From the NCBI RefSeq assembly GCF_018294505.1, contig NC_057808.1, positions 224,871,684-224,935,683 of the forward strand: 64,000 nucleotides of DNA. The letters are read 5' to 3'. The position numbers and the translations under genes were made by a program. Shown piece after piece: positions 34,818-46,759 of this stretch (the stretch's first letter is position 1; every line of letters begins with the position of its first letter). Source of the stretch: Triticum aestivum. Taxonomy: Eukaryota > Streptophyta > Magnoliopsida > Poales > Poaceae. The notes below the pieces were generated by a model that saw nothing but the letters and a program-made list of their open reading frames with translations, had not been told where the DNA came from and did not search any database.

Positions 34818-37023
34818 GTGTATGCTCTAACTTGGCACGGTTCTACTGCTCATATCATGCATATGGTGTCTTGCATTGCATAGTTTAGACATCATATACA
34901 CAATATTCAACACTATGTTCTTAGTTTAGACATCATATATGCGAATGCCCTCTGCTTACCATATAAATCGCATATGTGAATTAAATCATGCGATCCTGGT
35001 TACTTAGATAACATGTATGTGAATTACGTCATGCGATCCTGTTTAGTTAGTCATCATATCTTTGAATTATGTTATGCTATACTATCCAGTTTAGATAGAC
35101 ATCATATATGTGAAATTATGTCATGCTATCCGTTTTGGTTAAACAATATACATGTCAACTATTTAATGCCCTCTTTTTTCCACACTATCTATTGCATCTG
35201 TCTCTCATACAATGTCTGTACATTCAACTATGTTTCCTGTTTATCAGCCATTTGAATTGGAGCGGGTGATGTCAGTATCTAGCGGAGTAAAAACACGGTC
35301 TTCAAATAAAACAGTGCTACCTCTTGGTGGAGATAGTACATGCACGAGAACCAGCCCTACCACACATAACCCAGACTCTCGCAGATTTTACCCCTACTGC
35401 GATGGACAAAGAACCAGCTTCATCCAATCTAACCCCAACCCCAGCAGATAGTAAGCCAGTTCCTGTTGACACATCACCATCTCCACCACAGAGCTCCCAA
35501 ACAAGAGCAGTTAGTAAGGCAGCTCCAGTGCCCAAAGCGCCAGTACTACCACGGTGAACCCCAACTCCACCAGTTAGTACACCTATTCCTGTGGAGGAAG
35601 CACAACCAGCCATTCATAGTTTAGCATCTATCGCATTTGATGTTGTTAAATCCTATGTGCGTATCTTCCCATCATGGAAATATTATACTAAAGATGAAGG
35701 AAAATGCCAGTTGCAGGTGTTTGTCCAGGAGTTATCTGTAAGTAATGTTATTCATGGCAATTACTTTGCTTTGTCCCATACATTCTACATGCATGATGGT
35801 TATAATACAGCAAATTTTCCCATTTTTCTCTATAGAGAAGGACCGATTTGGAAACTCAGGATGAGGTAACCTGTGCTAATACCTCTGCTATCTTCAAGAA
35901 TGCTTGGTGGCAGTATCGGAATTACCTGAAGGAAACGTACTTCACTGGCAAAGAAACTCATCAAATTCCATTACGTTCTCCTGAGACACATTTACTGGAC
36001 GATGACTGGGAACACCTTGTTCTTTACTGGTCCCGAACCAAGAATGTGGTATGGTCTATGAGCTCATTTTATTTAAGTATTATATGCTTGCGTCTTACTG
36101 TACTCTGTTCATGTAGAACAAGTGCTTAAACCTGAAGAACAACTGTTCTCATTTAAGATTCTATTGCTATCGTGCATACTACTTTGCTCTTGTATCACTG
36201 TATTTACTCATACAAACTTATTTTTAAATTGAACAATCCAATGGAAACTCCAATGGCACAACAGGTATGTTTACGCATGTTTCTTTAACAGGTTTGCTCT
36301 TATAAATAGCTCTGTTGATTTCAATTTCAATTGTGTATACAATTGACTTCTCATATCATGTACATTACTAGCTCATAACAGGGCCAATAGTGTTGTTGTA
36401 CATGTAGACCTGTGGTGCCCATCTGAAATCTTGTTGTGTCGTGTAGTTTCCCACGCTTTGTATTCTTTCAGTGATGCTTTCTCTTGAACTGAAATGATTT
36501 GAACCGTGTCTCTATTTTGATTTGGCAAGACAATCCAGTGACCATAGAACATACATATATGTTTGTTTGATGCTTTTATAATGTACTACTTGGCAATAGA
36601 AGACTTGGTAGTTTAATCTTGTCCACCTTACTAATGAACTGGTTCACCGAAATGAGTTTCATATACTAGTACATGCTAAACCTGTTATGTGTCTGCTTGT
36701 TTCTTCTTTTAGAATGCTGACAGAATATTGGGGAAGAGTGCCTTATTAAGCAATGATAAAGGAAGTAATGCAGATAAGGTTCAGGATCGTGAGACATCCT
36801 TGTTGGTCTCCAACAAAGCTGATAAAACAGCCAAGGAAAACTATCTTGAAGACAGTGAGGCAACCCCAAAGTCCTGTCTTGGTTTACTGTTCGAGCTACT
36901 GGCCACTACCGCTTGCACAAGCTATTCAAACTCACTGTCTGAATCAGTTCGGTTTCTTAAGTCTCAACTACAAGCTGAAAGACATCGATCAGCTGTGCTG
37001 CGACAAGAAGCGGAAGGACTGCG

Positions 37024-38565
37024 CACTACAAAAAAAAGACACATCCGTGACATTTTGGGCCGAACAATTTTTTCTGTCATACTTATGACACTTCTATGAC
37101 GATAATTGTGACAAAACCCGGTATCATCATAGATGTGGTGGGCTCCTACTTCTATGACAAAAAATCATGACAGAAAATGGGATTTTCGTCCTGGGCGAGC
37201 CGGAGACGCAGCTGCATGACATTCTTTGGGCCGTCCATGACGGAAAAAACCGTGGTAGAAGCAAGGGCGAGGAAAATATCGGGGTATTCCCGGTTACGGT
37301 TGGTGGTCGGGGCCGAGCGATGCGCGTTTCTCTCATACACGCACGCGCGTGGGTGCGAGGCGTTGGGCTCTAACTGAACCCGAGCGAGGCATTGGGCTAT
37401 AACTGAACCCGAGCAATTGCACTGCAGGCTACGCGTTACTGAACCCGAGCGATCGATCGATGGCTGTTAACTGAACCCGATCGAGCGATTCCTTCGCTAC
37501 TGCTGTAACTGAAGCCGATCGATGTTGCCTCTGGATAAACAGTGAGCGTTGCTGGGGGGTTTGGATGAACAGTTCCCGGTGGGGGTGGATGAACAGGACC
37601 CCGTGGTGTTGCCTCTGGATGAACAGGACCCCGATCGATCGAGCCGGTTGGGGCTGGATGAATAGGACCCCGTGGAGGGCTGGATGAATAGGACCACCCC
37701 GTGGAGGGCTGGATGAACAGTAGACGGTGGAGGGATGGATGAACAGTAGGCCGTGGAGGGGTGGTTGAACAGGAGCCCGTGGAGAGGGCTGGTTAAACAG
37801 TAGCCGGGTGGAGTAGCGCGCGGTGGAGGCTGGATGAACAGGATCCCGTGGATGAACAGTCGCAGGTGGAGGCTGGAGGAGGTCGACGGTGGATGAACAG
37901 TAGCCCGTGGAGGCTGGAGGGGGTCGACGGTGGAGATGAACAGTATCCCGTGGAGTCCCGTTTTGCGGTACGCCACACCCCTCCTGATGAACAGGACCCC
38001 CGTTTCGACCGTAGCGCTCCAACACAAGTCCGTTTCCTCCGTTTTGCGGTACGCCACACCCCTTCCGATCAACAGGACCCCCGTTTCGACCGTAGGAGGT
38101 CTGTTTCCTCCGTTTTGCGGTATGCCAGACCCCTCCCGATGAACAGGATCCTGTTTCGAACATGGCCGGTCGAACACAAGGCCGTTTCCTCCGTTCTGCT
38201 GTACGCTAGGCCTCGTTTCCATCGGCTGTTCCGTCCAAGCCGGTTGGCTCCCACGCGTTCCGTTGCCTCCCGATGAACACGACGCATTCCGTTGACTCCC
38301 CATGAACACGACGACGACGCAATTTCTCCGTTCCGACCCAGCCATGTACACGAGCCCTGGCCGTACGTACGCGCGAGTAGGCGTTCGAGACCCCGCCCGT
38401 ATGTACGTACGTGGTCGTATTTACTTTCTTGCAACCTGGCCGTTGTACGTATGTGTACATGCTACATGCGCGCCTCTACTACGACACGTGTGCGCCTCTA
38501 CATCAACCAGTATGTACGTACATGTTCGCAACCAGACTGACAACGCTACGTACGCTTCGACTAGG
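37024..38565 (+). mobile_element. CACTA transposon 5' end, truncated
   Basis: It begins CACTACAAAAAAAAGACACA at 37024. Subterminal text follows (TCTATGACGATAATTGTGAC, CATGACATTCTTTGGGCC), then a long array of short repeats GGATGAACAGxAGxCCGTGGAGG between 37500 and 38300. These are typical of wheat CACTA ends. No matching right end (TTGTAGTG) was found, so the element is truncated, or it continues into the repeat modules that follow. The minus-strand frames at 37429-38351 are translations of the subterminal repeats. The three bases before it are GCG; without the other end a target duplication cannot be tested. Confidence 0.85.
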
Positions 38566-40394
38566 TGGGTCCCGACTGTCAGGCACTTCCTTGTGTGCGA
38601 AGATGTAACTGGTGGGTCCCAGCAGTCAGGGGGGCGAATCGTTTTTTTTCCCGGATGCACTTCCTTGCGTGCGAAGATGTAGCTGGTAGGTCCCAGCAGT
38701 CAGGGGGAAACGTTTTTTCATGAAATACGATGGCCCGCCCGGTGGGTCCCTGCTGTTAGGTGGAGGAATCATTATTTTCCGTGTAATAAGGAGGCACTTC
38801 CTTGCTGCGGCCGTGGACCCAGCTGTCAGCCTCTCCACGTACAGTCCACGCCTGATGGAAGCCGTTCCTTGACCACGTCGACCACACTGCGCCGAGAGCA
38901 CCAAGGCGGTGGACGACGTCGAGGCCTAGGAAGGGGACGACACGGAGCCGAGGAAGACGCGGCAGTGGATGCCCACACGTAGAGGAGTATGAGGGTTCAC
39001 TGGTTTGCTGCGGTGTGAGGCTGTCGTCGCCGCAGAATAACAGGGGGTGTGGGTGAGTAGAGGGATGGCCTGTCCAGCGGTGGGAGTGGTAGGGGGCGGT
39101 GAGGCCTCCGCGGCATCACAGCCGGCCACGGGAGGCAGGAGCACGAGGCACGACCGACGCAGGTTTGGGCGGCTGGAGCAAGAAGACCAGAGGTTGAAGA
39201 AGCACTACGGCCGTTGGATGGACATCGTACGGTCACTGGAGCTAGAATCGTGCATATTGACTAAGTTGACAAAGCCCTCCGTCTCCATCAACTTAGTAAG
39301 CCCACAAGTCAGCCTGCCACTATACTGGGTCCCAGCTAGCAGGGGAGTATTCATTTTTTGTGCGTAATGAGGCACTTCCTTGCGTGCGAAGATATAGCGG
39401 TGGGTCCGAGCTGTCAGCGGCGGTAACGTTTTTTTCACGAAATACAGAGGCCCTTCCGGTGGGTCCCAGATGTCAGGTGGAGGAATCATTATTTTGCGCG
39501 TAATAAGGAGGCATTTCCTTGCGTGCGGCCGTGGACTGAGCTGTCAGCCTCTCCACGTACAGTCCACTTCAGATGCATGTCGGCCGTTGACCACATTGAC
39601 CAGGCCACGCCGAGAGCAACAGGGCGGTGGACGACGGCGAGGCCTAGGAAGGGAACGACACGTAGCCAGGGAAGACTCGGCAGTTGTTTCCCACGCGGAG
39701 GGGAGTACGACTATACGAGGGTTTACTGGTTCGTTTGCCGTCGCCGGAGAATAACAACAGGTGTGGGTGAGTAGAGGGACGGCTAGGCCAGCGATGGGAC
39801 TACGGTGGGGCGGTGAGGCCTGCGCGGCAGCACAGCCGGCCGCGGGGAGGAGGGAGCAGGCAGTCCCGCCGGCGCTTGTTTGAGCGGCTGGAGCAGGAAG
39901 AGCAGAGATTGAAGAAGCACGACGGCCGTTGGATGGACATCCAACAGTCACTGCTTGTGCGTCAACCTTTTTTTAGGAAAGCCTCAAATCTGTGGAAAAT
40001 AGCATTACAGCCCATATTCTTTTTGTTAGCATATTTGCTAATTCTTAAGGTTTTTTTGGAGCCCATATTCTTTTTGTTAGCATTACAGCCCATATTGTGG
40101 CCACGGTTAAAAAATTATACGAAATTTTGCATATTTCGGTGCGGTCCGAACTGTTTTTAATCTCGAAATTTCGAGTCACATTCAAACTGATTTTAAAAAT
40201 AAATGTATATCAATATAAAATCCAACAAATTGTCCACGCATAAAAATCAATTGCCGGTTTGATGTGTTTTAAAAATGTACAACCCATTTCTCATTACTGA
40301 TAGGCCATTTTCTCGGCTAGCCGAATGAAGCTCTCCTCGTCTTGAAAGATTTGCAGCCCAACAGGCCTAACAAAGCGACTTACTTGGCAAATCA
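38566..40394. repeat. Repeat module 1 (units U1, U2 and AT-rich tail)
   Basis: U1 (38566-39300) and U2 (39300-39960) are related GC-rich units like 1-650; the tail 39960-40394 matches 651-960. Both units contain CCACGTACAGTCCAC, GGCGAGGCCTAGGAAGGG-type and GTTGGATGGACATC phrases. The module recurs at 40395-42190 with a period near 1.6 kb (U2 to U4 start distance about 1605 bp). Confidence 0.65.
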
Positions 40395-42190
40395 CAAAAA
40401 AACTGGGCTGTGGCCGTGGACCCAGCTGTCAGCCTCTCAACGTACAGTACTCTTTCGATGGAAGTCGGTCGTTGACCACATTGACCATGCCGCGTCGAGA
40501 GCACCAAGGCGGTGGACGACGGCGAGGCCTAGGAAGGGGATGACGCGAAGCCGGGGAAGATGCGATCGTGGATGCCCACGCAGAGAGGAGTATGAGAGTT
40601 CACTGGTTCGGCTGCGGTGTGAGGCTGCCGTCGCCGCAGAATAACAGGGGGTGTGGGTGAGTGGAGGGATGGCCTGGCCAGCGGTGGGAGTAGTATGGGG
40701 CGGTGAGGCCTCCACGGCAGCACAGCCGGCCACGGGAGGCAGGAGCAGGCGGCACGACCGGCGCTGCTTTGGGCGGCTGGAGCAAGAAGACGAGAGGTTG
40801 AAGAAGCACTATGGCCGTTGGATGGACATTGTACGGTCACTGGAGCTAGAATCGTTCATATTGACTAAGTTGACAAAGCCCTCTGTCCCCGTCAACTTAG
40901 TACGCCCACAAGTCAGCCACCGACTATGGTGGGTCCCAGCTAGCTGGGGGGTATTCATTTTTTGTGCGTAATAAGGAGGCACTTCCTTGCGTGCGAAGAT
41001 ATAGCTGGTGGGTCTGACCTGTCAGCGGGGGGAACGTTTTTTCACGAAATACAGAAGCCCTTCCCGTGGGTCCTAGTTGTCAGGTGGAGGAATCATTATT
41101 TTGCGCGTAATAAGGAGGCATTTCCTTGCGTGAGGCCGTGGACCCAGCTGTCAGCCTCTCCACTTACAGTCCACTTCCGATGGATGTCGTTCATTGACCA
41201 TGTTGACCAGGCCGCGCCGAGAGCACCAGGGCGGTGGACGACGGCGAGGCCTAGGAAGGGAACGACACGGAGCCAGGGAAGACTCGGCAGTTGTTTCCCA
41301 CGCGGAGGAGTACGAGGGTTTACTGGCTTGTCTGCCGTCCCCAGAGAATAACAGCAGGTGTGGGTGAGTTGAGGGATGGCTAGGCCAGCGATGGGAGTAT
41401 GGTGAGGCGGTGAGGCCTGCGCGGCAGCATAGCCAGCCGCGGGAGGAGGGAGCAGGCAGTCCCGTCGGCGCTTGTTTGAGCGGCTGGAGCAGGAAGAGCA
41501 GAGATTGAAGAAGCACGACATCCGTTGGATGGACATCCAACAGTCACTGCTCTCGTGTGCATTATTTCTAATAATGTAAAGCCCATTTGCTAATTCTTAA
41601 GAATTTTTTTGGAGCCCATCTTCTTTTTGTTAGCATTACACCCCATATTGTGGCCACGGTTAAAAATTATACGAGGTTTTGCATATTTCGGTGCGGTCAA
41701 CTGTTTTTAATCCCAAAATATCGATTCACGTCCAAACTATTTTGAAAAATAATTTATATAAATATAAAATCCAAATAATTGTCCACGCATAAAAATCAAT
41801 GGAATTTAAAATCTTGTAATGAAAAAAAATTGAAACTAATTCCCGGTTTGATGTGTTTTAAAAATGTACAGCCCATTTCTGGGCAAACCGAATGAAACTC
41901 TCCTTGTCTTGAAAGATTTGCAGCCCAGCAGGGCTGATAAAGAAGTGGGCCTCGTTTGGGTATTTCTTAAAAAAATAGAACTGGGCTAGCCATTTTCAAA
42001 AAGAAGAAAACACAACTGGGCTCATGATGTAGTAAACATAAATAAAACCCTGGCTAGACGGGCCACAGCCCCCGCACAACCCCATTGTTACCCTGATCCG
42101 TCACTAAAACTAGTATAAATAACAATTGCTTGTTCCTCAAAAAAAACTGCGCGACCTGCTGGGTCCCTGGTGTCAGCCGCTCGTAGTGTA
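40395..42190. repeat. Repeat module 2 (units U3, U4 and AT-rich tail)
   Basis: U3 (40395-40905) lacks the first part of U1; U4 (40905-41560) is the equivalent of U2; the tail (41560-42190) is longer than in module 1 and matches 680-1500 without the extra 165 bases found there. Conserved-looking minus-strand frames starting MTVxCPSNG differ downstream between units, so coding is not supported. Confidence 0.65.
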
Positions 42191-43220
42191 ATTCTCTCGT
42201 TTATTCACTATGTTGACAATGGCGTGAGCCCCAGATGTCCAACCATTAGGAGGAACAATATTTTTGGGCTTGTAATATAGAGGCACTTGCTTGCGTACTG
42301 CCATGACGCTGGTGGGTCCCTACTGTCATCCTCTCCACGTACAATCATCTCCTTGTTCCTCTCGGTTGTTGACGACGTTGACAACGCAAGAGGGCGGCGC
42401 ACCGCGCACGGCGAGCGAACCAAGGCCGCAAGGCGGAGGACGACGGTGAGGCCTCAGACGGAACGAACAGGAGCCATGGAAGATGCGCCGGTCCAGTCGC
42501 AGGCGGAGGGGAGTATGAGGCTTGACTGGTTCGGGTGCGGGTGCATGTTGGGGCTGACGTCGCCGGAGAATAACAGGACGTGTGGGGGAATAGAGGGAGG
42601 GACTGTCCAACGTTGGAGGGTACGTACGGTAGGGCGGCGGAGGCGCAGCCAGCCATGGGAGGCGGGAGCAGGCGGAGCCGACGAGATGGTTTGGTTTGGG
42701 TGGCTGGAGGAAGAAGAAGACAAGAGATAGAAGATACACGACAGATGCTGGATGTCAATCCAACGACTGGTAGGCAGAATCGTTTGTTGACTGGCTAGTA
42801 AGTCGACACCACCTTGGATAGGCTATTTCCTCGCGGGTCCCAAATGTCAGAATCCAAATCTGTCACGGTCATGCAGCCTTTCCTATGAAAATTTACAGCC
42901 CATTTGATGTGCTAGTTCGAAATAAGGTTGTGGGTGGTGGTGGGGGCTAATCACTTGGCTTCTGTAATGCACAGTGAGCTCAAGCAGACGGCGAGAGTGA
43001 TGTTATTTCCCTTGGTTGGGGTTTGTTAGTTGTTACAATATTTCACTCTAAATTAAATGACTGGCAAGCTATTTGCCTTGCTTCAAAGAAAATATGACAG
43101 TCACAGCCGAGTTGAAAAGGGCAAGAACATCTAACTCCAGCTTACAAACTGTACAAAAGCACGAGGGTTAATTGTTCATCAGGTTTACAAAAAAATCCAG
43201 GTTGAAAAGGGCAACAACAT
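42191..43220. repeat. Non-coding block paralogous to 2341-2905
   Basis: 42290-42780 is collinear with 2600-2830 (GGTGGGTCCCTACTGTCATC, CCACGTACAATCATCTCC, TTGTTGACGACGTTGACAA). 42800-43220 is AT-richer and partly repeats itself: AACATCTAACTCCAGC occurs twice near 43125 and 43220. No gene supported; several overlapping GC-rich frames on both strands are incidental. Confidence 0.5.
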
Positions 43221-44944
43221 CTAACTCCAGCACTGTTTTCGGCAGTCACAGTCAAATGGATCAGCCAGGTCCATAGAATGAACATCCTGGGTCGTATAAT
43301 TTATTGGATTATGACCACAATATGTTGTAAATAGAAGCCCGGCACGTTCAGAAGCTCTTTTGCCCACCTGAAACTCCTTTTTTTGCACTTCCACATACCC
43401 ATCCGTCAAAACCATGCTGCTGATAAACTTAAGCCTGATGGACAATAGTAACCTCGCATTCAGCAGGAAGAATGTAACAAATCTAATGTTTGCACGGTTG
43501 GCTACATATCATTCTAGCGTTATTGTCTTCAATCGAATCTCATGAGAAGTGAGAAAATCCTGATGCTTATGAATCCACCGATTGGTTATAACTTTCTTAC
43601 CCCGTCCTGTTGCCTAAATAGACATGAAGATTGAAAACAGTTAAGGTCTAAAAAAAGAATGTAGAAAGAGCAACAACTGAACAGTTAATTCTAGTACACT
43701 ATATGCGGGCTTCCAATGTGCGTGAAATTATCACCTTTATATACAACTTCTCCAAACATGAAAAGCATTGCAGCAAGCCAATAATCTTGTTCAGATCAAA
43801 ACTATTCATTTGGATATATAAGATCTTGACAGAATCCAGCACCATTGATAGGCCATCCATGGAGAAACTCTTCATTGAGCATAGAACATAATATTAGTAC
43901 AAAATGTGTACTCCAAGATGACATATAACTTATGCACAGAAATTTAAAATGCAGCTTATAGTTAAAAGTGTAGATGATAATATAAAGTACCTGAAGAACT
44001 GTGGAGCCAAACACCATATTGAAATGAGCACAGAGATCATGTATTACACCCAAGGTCTCTAGTTTAGGCGCAGAGAGGACGGTTATTTGCAACGGTGACT
44101 AACTAGAATCAAGGATCAACCTTTGAAGTGAAGGGGCATCTTGGATGATGAGCTACCTTCCGTCAAAAGAAATTCCAATTCTTACAAGGTTAGGCGACTT
44201 TATTTGGAGACAACCGATTCTAACTGTGAAAACAAGCACCAAGCACTCCAGGGCAGGGCAACTGGAGTGGATGATGCTGTGCAATGAGGCCTTCGATATA
44301 CGAACCCGCACAAGTGAAAGTTTCTTGAGAAATGGGAGTCAAAGGTTTAGTACCAGATTGTCTTGTAGGTTGCACAACGCAAAGGTGGCAGTGTGGAGAG
44401 AGGAGGAAAACCGCGAGATGGACATCGGTGCTGAGGGCACAGGTAGATGGCGTTCGGTATCTAGTAGGTGATTTCCAAGGGAATAGTAGAACTCAAGCAG
44501 CTGTAGTTCTGTGAATTCAGGGGATTTCAGCCAGGCGTCCACCATGTAGGGCATGGTATGCTTGCTTAGGTAGCATGACGGGATGCAAAGGCTTTGAACG
44601 GAGCCCTGGTGGGAGGAGATGATGGCTCTGGGGATTTCAAAATCATTGAAGAGAGATAGCTGACGACAGTCGAGATTAAGGGGCACGGTGCACCATAAAG
44701 GGTGCCACCGAATTGAGAGGACTTGGGTGCGGCAGCAATCCTTGGTGGGGAGAAGCGAGATGATCTCCCCAAGGACAGCGTCCGGGAGATCGCTGATGCG
44801 GTCCACCCGAGATTCTACGGGTTCCTGGGATCCGGTGGGGGCGGGGTCGCCGCTTCTTCCCGCGCTGCCGGGTGCGGGATCTACAAAAGGCATCGCCGCT
44901 GGCGGGAGCCTCATCTTCTTGGCGCTGGGGTCAGCCGACTCCAT
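43221..44944 (-). pseudogene. FBD-type F-box protein pseudogene, copy 2
   Basis: The ATG at 44944 begins MESADPSAKKMRLPP. The F-box follows in frame (DRISDLPDAVLGEIISLLPT ... LSIRWHPLW), then leucine-rich segments and ISRFSSSLHTATF. TGA at 44339-44341 ends the frame after about 201 residues. The frame reads on (LPFLKKLSLV, SCPALECLVLV, SPNLVRIGI) with TAG at 44153-44155 and 44099-44101. A clean splice donor TTCAG|GTACTTTATA is at 43990/43991. Later exons give MNEEFLHGWP-type text and a C-terminus with GLLFTTYCGHN and DVHSMDLADPFDCDC, the FBD signature. A full-length relative would have about 430-480 residues. The truncated product would keep the F-box; whether it is made is unknown. Confidence 0.82.
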
Positions 44945-44989
44945 TTTCCTCGAGGGCGTCGTGTCGCGCTCACGGATTTGAGCAAAGTA

Positions 44990-45120
44990 ATGAATGACGA
45001 GCCTAGTTGTAGTGCGAGTGAAGAAGAAGGGGAGCTGGGGTTTTTCTGTAGTAGTGAGGAAGAAGGGGAGCTGGGGTTTTCTATAGGAGTGAGGTGAGGA
45101 ATTTGGGGGTACGAGTGGAG
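44990..45120. repeat. Short tandem repeat upstream of F-box copy 2
   Basis: Two to three copies of GAAGAAGGGGAGCTGGGGTT lie just before the F-box ATG; counterpart of 4690-4900. Confidence 0.6.
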
Positions 45121-45539
45121 CGAGCTGCCGTGAGGTGGGTGGGAGTGAGAAGGAAGAAGAACACCCAGGTTTTTTTGGGGGCGGTGTGCTGGGTGTGGGT
45201 AGCGCCTCTCGTTCAGTAAATATATGGACTTTTGAATTGATTTTACTATTTACTAGGGTGGATGGGCTGTTTTGTCTTGGGCCCAGAGAAACAATTACTA
45301 CTAGTACAGTGGAGACACTCTACAGGTACCCAGAAAAACAATTACTACTAGTATAGTGGATACAATACCGCTTCTGGCTCCTCCTAGGTCATCGAAACGT
45401 CTCCCTCTACTGAATGTCGTTATACTTTTGTTCACCGACATGCGGGCCACCAAATTAGAAGGCAGTATGCAGGCGGAGAGTCACCCCGGTCGTAATGCGG
45501 CAATAACGAGCCGTCGTATCACAAACCCCACCTCCCCGC
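45121..45539. promoter_or_regulatory. Intergenic between divergent genes
   Basis: It separates the F-box relic (-) from the gene starting near 45540 (+), so it may hold both promoters. It contains a duplicated word, CAATTACTACTAGTA, at 45292 and 45340. No clear TATA box. Confidence 0.35.
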
Positions 45540-46759
45540 AGTCTAAGTTTGACGGATGAAGCAACCATCATTTCACTCTTTGCTGAATCCCCTTCTCCCT
45601 CACCGTCTTCAAGAAAGGCAACACTCGAATCTACCACTGTTCTTCTCTCCCACCGAAGGGAAGGTAAGCGGATCCGTGATGTTGGTATATTTTCGTTCAG
45701 AGAAAAAAAAGAACTTTTGCAAAGCAGTAACTGATCCTCACTCTCTTTTTTGTTTCATTGTCATTGCGATTGTGTTTTCCTTTCAGTGGTCCTCTAATAT
45801 TTGTCAGTTTCATGATGGACCAAGGAGAACCAGGCAAAGATCTGCCGATATTGGAGCAGACGCAGGAGGCTGATCCCCACGAGATAGAGAGCTCCAAGAA
45901 GATGGAGGCAGCCACCGAGCCGACCCCAGATATGCTCACGGCCACTACTGAGATGGTCAACGCCCCGTTTGAGGTTACAGCCCCCGNNNNNNNNNNNNNN
46001 NNNNNNNNNNNNNNNNNNNNNNNNNNNNNNNNNNNNNNNNNNNNNNNNNNNNNNNNNNNNNNNNNNNNNNNNNNNNNNNNNNNNNNNNNNNNNNNNNNNN
46101 NNNNNNNNNNNNNNNNNNNNNNNNNNNNNNNNNNNNNNNNNNNNNNNNNNNNNNNNNNNNNNNNNNNNNNNNNNNNNNNNNNNNNNNNNNNNNNNNNNNN
46201 NNNNNNNNNNNNNNTCTCGATTGTGGTTTTTCATCTAAGTATGTGGTGATGAATAATGCAAAATTTTATTAGCTTCGAGGCCATGCTATACATAGTGGTT
46301 TAAATAACTTGTGTTTCTTATACTGGAAAGTAATTCAGAATTTGTTTCTGTTTCAATTAGAGCCCTCATGCAGACAAGGATTGTGTGGTTGTACATGTCA
46401 CTCGCTATGAGGCGGATGACCTGAATATACGCACTGGGAAAATAGAGTTTTTAGGCTGTTGGATCCTGGAAGCCATTTGCGCTTATACCAATGAAGAGTT
46501 GTATTCTAGCCTCACTGTTGTCAAGCGTGTTGTCCAGGGTGTACTGAAGCACAAGAAGTTCAAAGCTACTCCTTCATTTGTGAGGCATACTTTTCTTGTC
46601 AAGCTTATGCATGAAGATGATGTGGCATGCCTCCACAAACAAGTTTATGAGTGGCAAGGCCACAAGGTTGTCTTCATGAAGGTTCACAGGATTGAGCTGC
46701 TGTCGGACGTCCTCGATGATGTTCATGGCAAGGTCCATCTTGTGTCCAGCCCAAATTAG
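45540..46759 (+). CDS. Unrecognised multi-exon gene, coding part 45812-46759
   Basis: An untranslated first exon (about 45540-45663) ends GGGAAG|GTAAGC. The intron ends TTTTCCTTTCAG at 45786. Exon 2 starts at 45787 with ATGATG at 45812 (MMDQGEPGKDLPILEQTQEA, acidic) and runs into an N gap. The last exon starts after TTTCAATTAG at 46361, phase 0 (SPHADKDCVVVHVTRYEADD), and ends HGKVHLVSSPN, TAG 46757-46759. The final 130 residues are well composed and free of stops: alternating hydrophobic and charged, with WILEAICAYTNEEL and FVRHTFLVKLMHEDDV. I recognise no domain, signal peptide or membrane segment. A GTATGTGG donor-like word at 46239 does not give a consistent phase, so the true donor may be in the gap. 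It is the best preserved gene in the window and has no counterpart in the first copy of this block. Confidence 0.55.
45987..46214. other. Assembly gap (228 N)
   Basis: Unsequenced run within the unrecognised gene. It hides the end of exon 2 and perhaps another exon. Confidence 1.

Larger units (their letters stand above)
31352..37023 (+). pseudogene. Locus B: transposase-like (Ptta/En/Spm-type) multi-exon pseudogene
   Basis: Exons read by splice sites and phase: 31352-31550 (MRIRRPSHRPAGS ... TRRHQR, phase 1), related cassettes ending 33085 and 33774 (LRSTRLRQRG, LRSTRVHKRG), 34156-34350, 34668-34817 (phase 0), 35248-35737, 35836-36048, about 36117-36250 (degenerate) and 36713-37023. The segments WWQYRNYLKETYF and DWEHLVLYWSRTKN, and a C-terminal coiled coil (LKSQLQAERHRSAVLRQEAE), follow the order of plant Ptta/En/Spm transposase-like proteins (Transposase_24 type). 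That family call is by recognition only. Lesions: an extra C in a C7 run (34263-34269), a frameshift at 35320-35345 and a TGA at about 35554-35556. The last exon is cut by a CACTA end at 37024. An N gap lies in an early intron. Confidence 0.6.

Noticed and set aside
37500..38300. CRISPR-like array
   Set aside because: Short repeats are irregular in spacing and part of a plant CACTA end; no cas genes, eukaryotic context.
37429..38351. Repetitive minus-strand frames of 244 and 284 codons
   Set aside because: They translate the CACTA subterminal repeat (GGATGAACAG units), which has no stop in some frames by composition.
46215..46249. GTATGTGG at 46239 as the donor of exon 2
   Set aside because: None of the frames before it gives a phase that matches the phase-0 start at 46361 without a stop; the real donor may lie in the gap.
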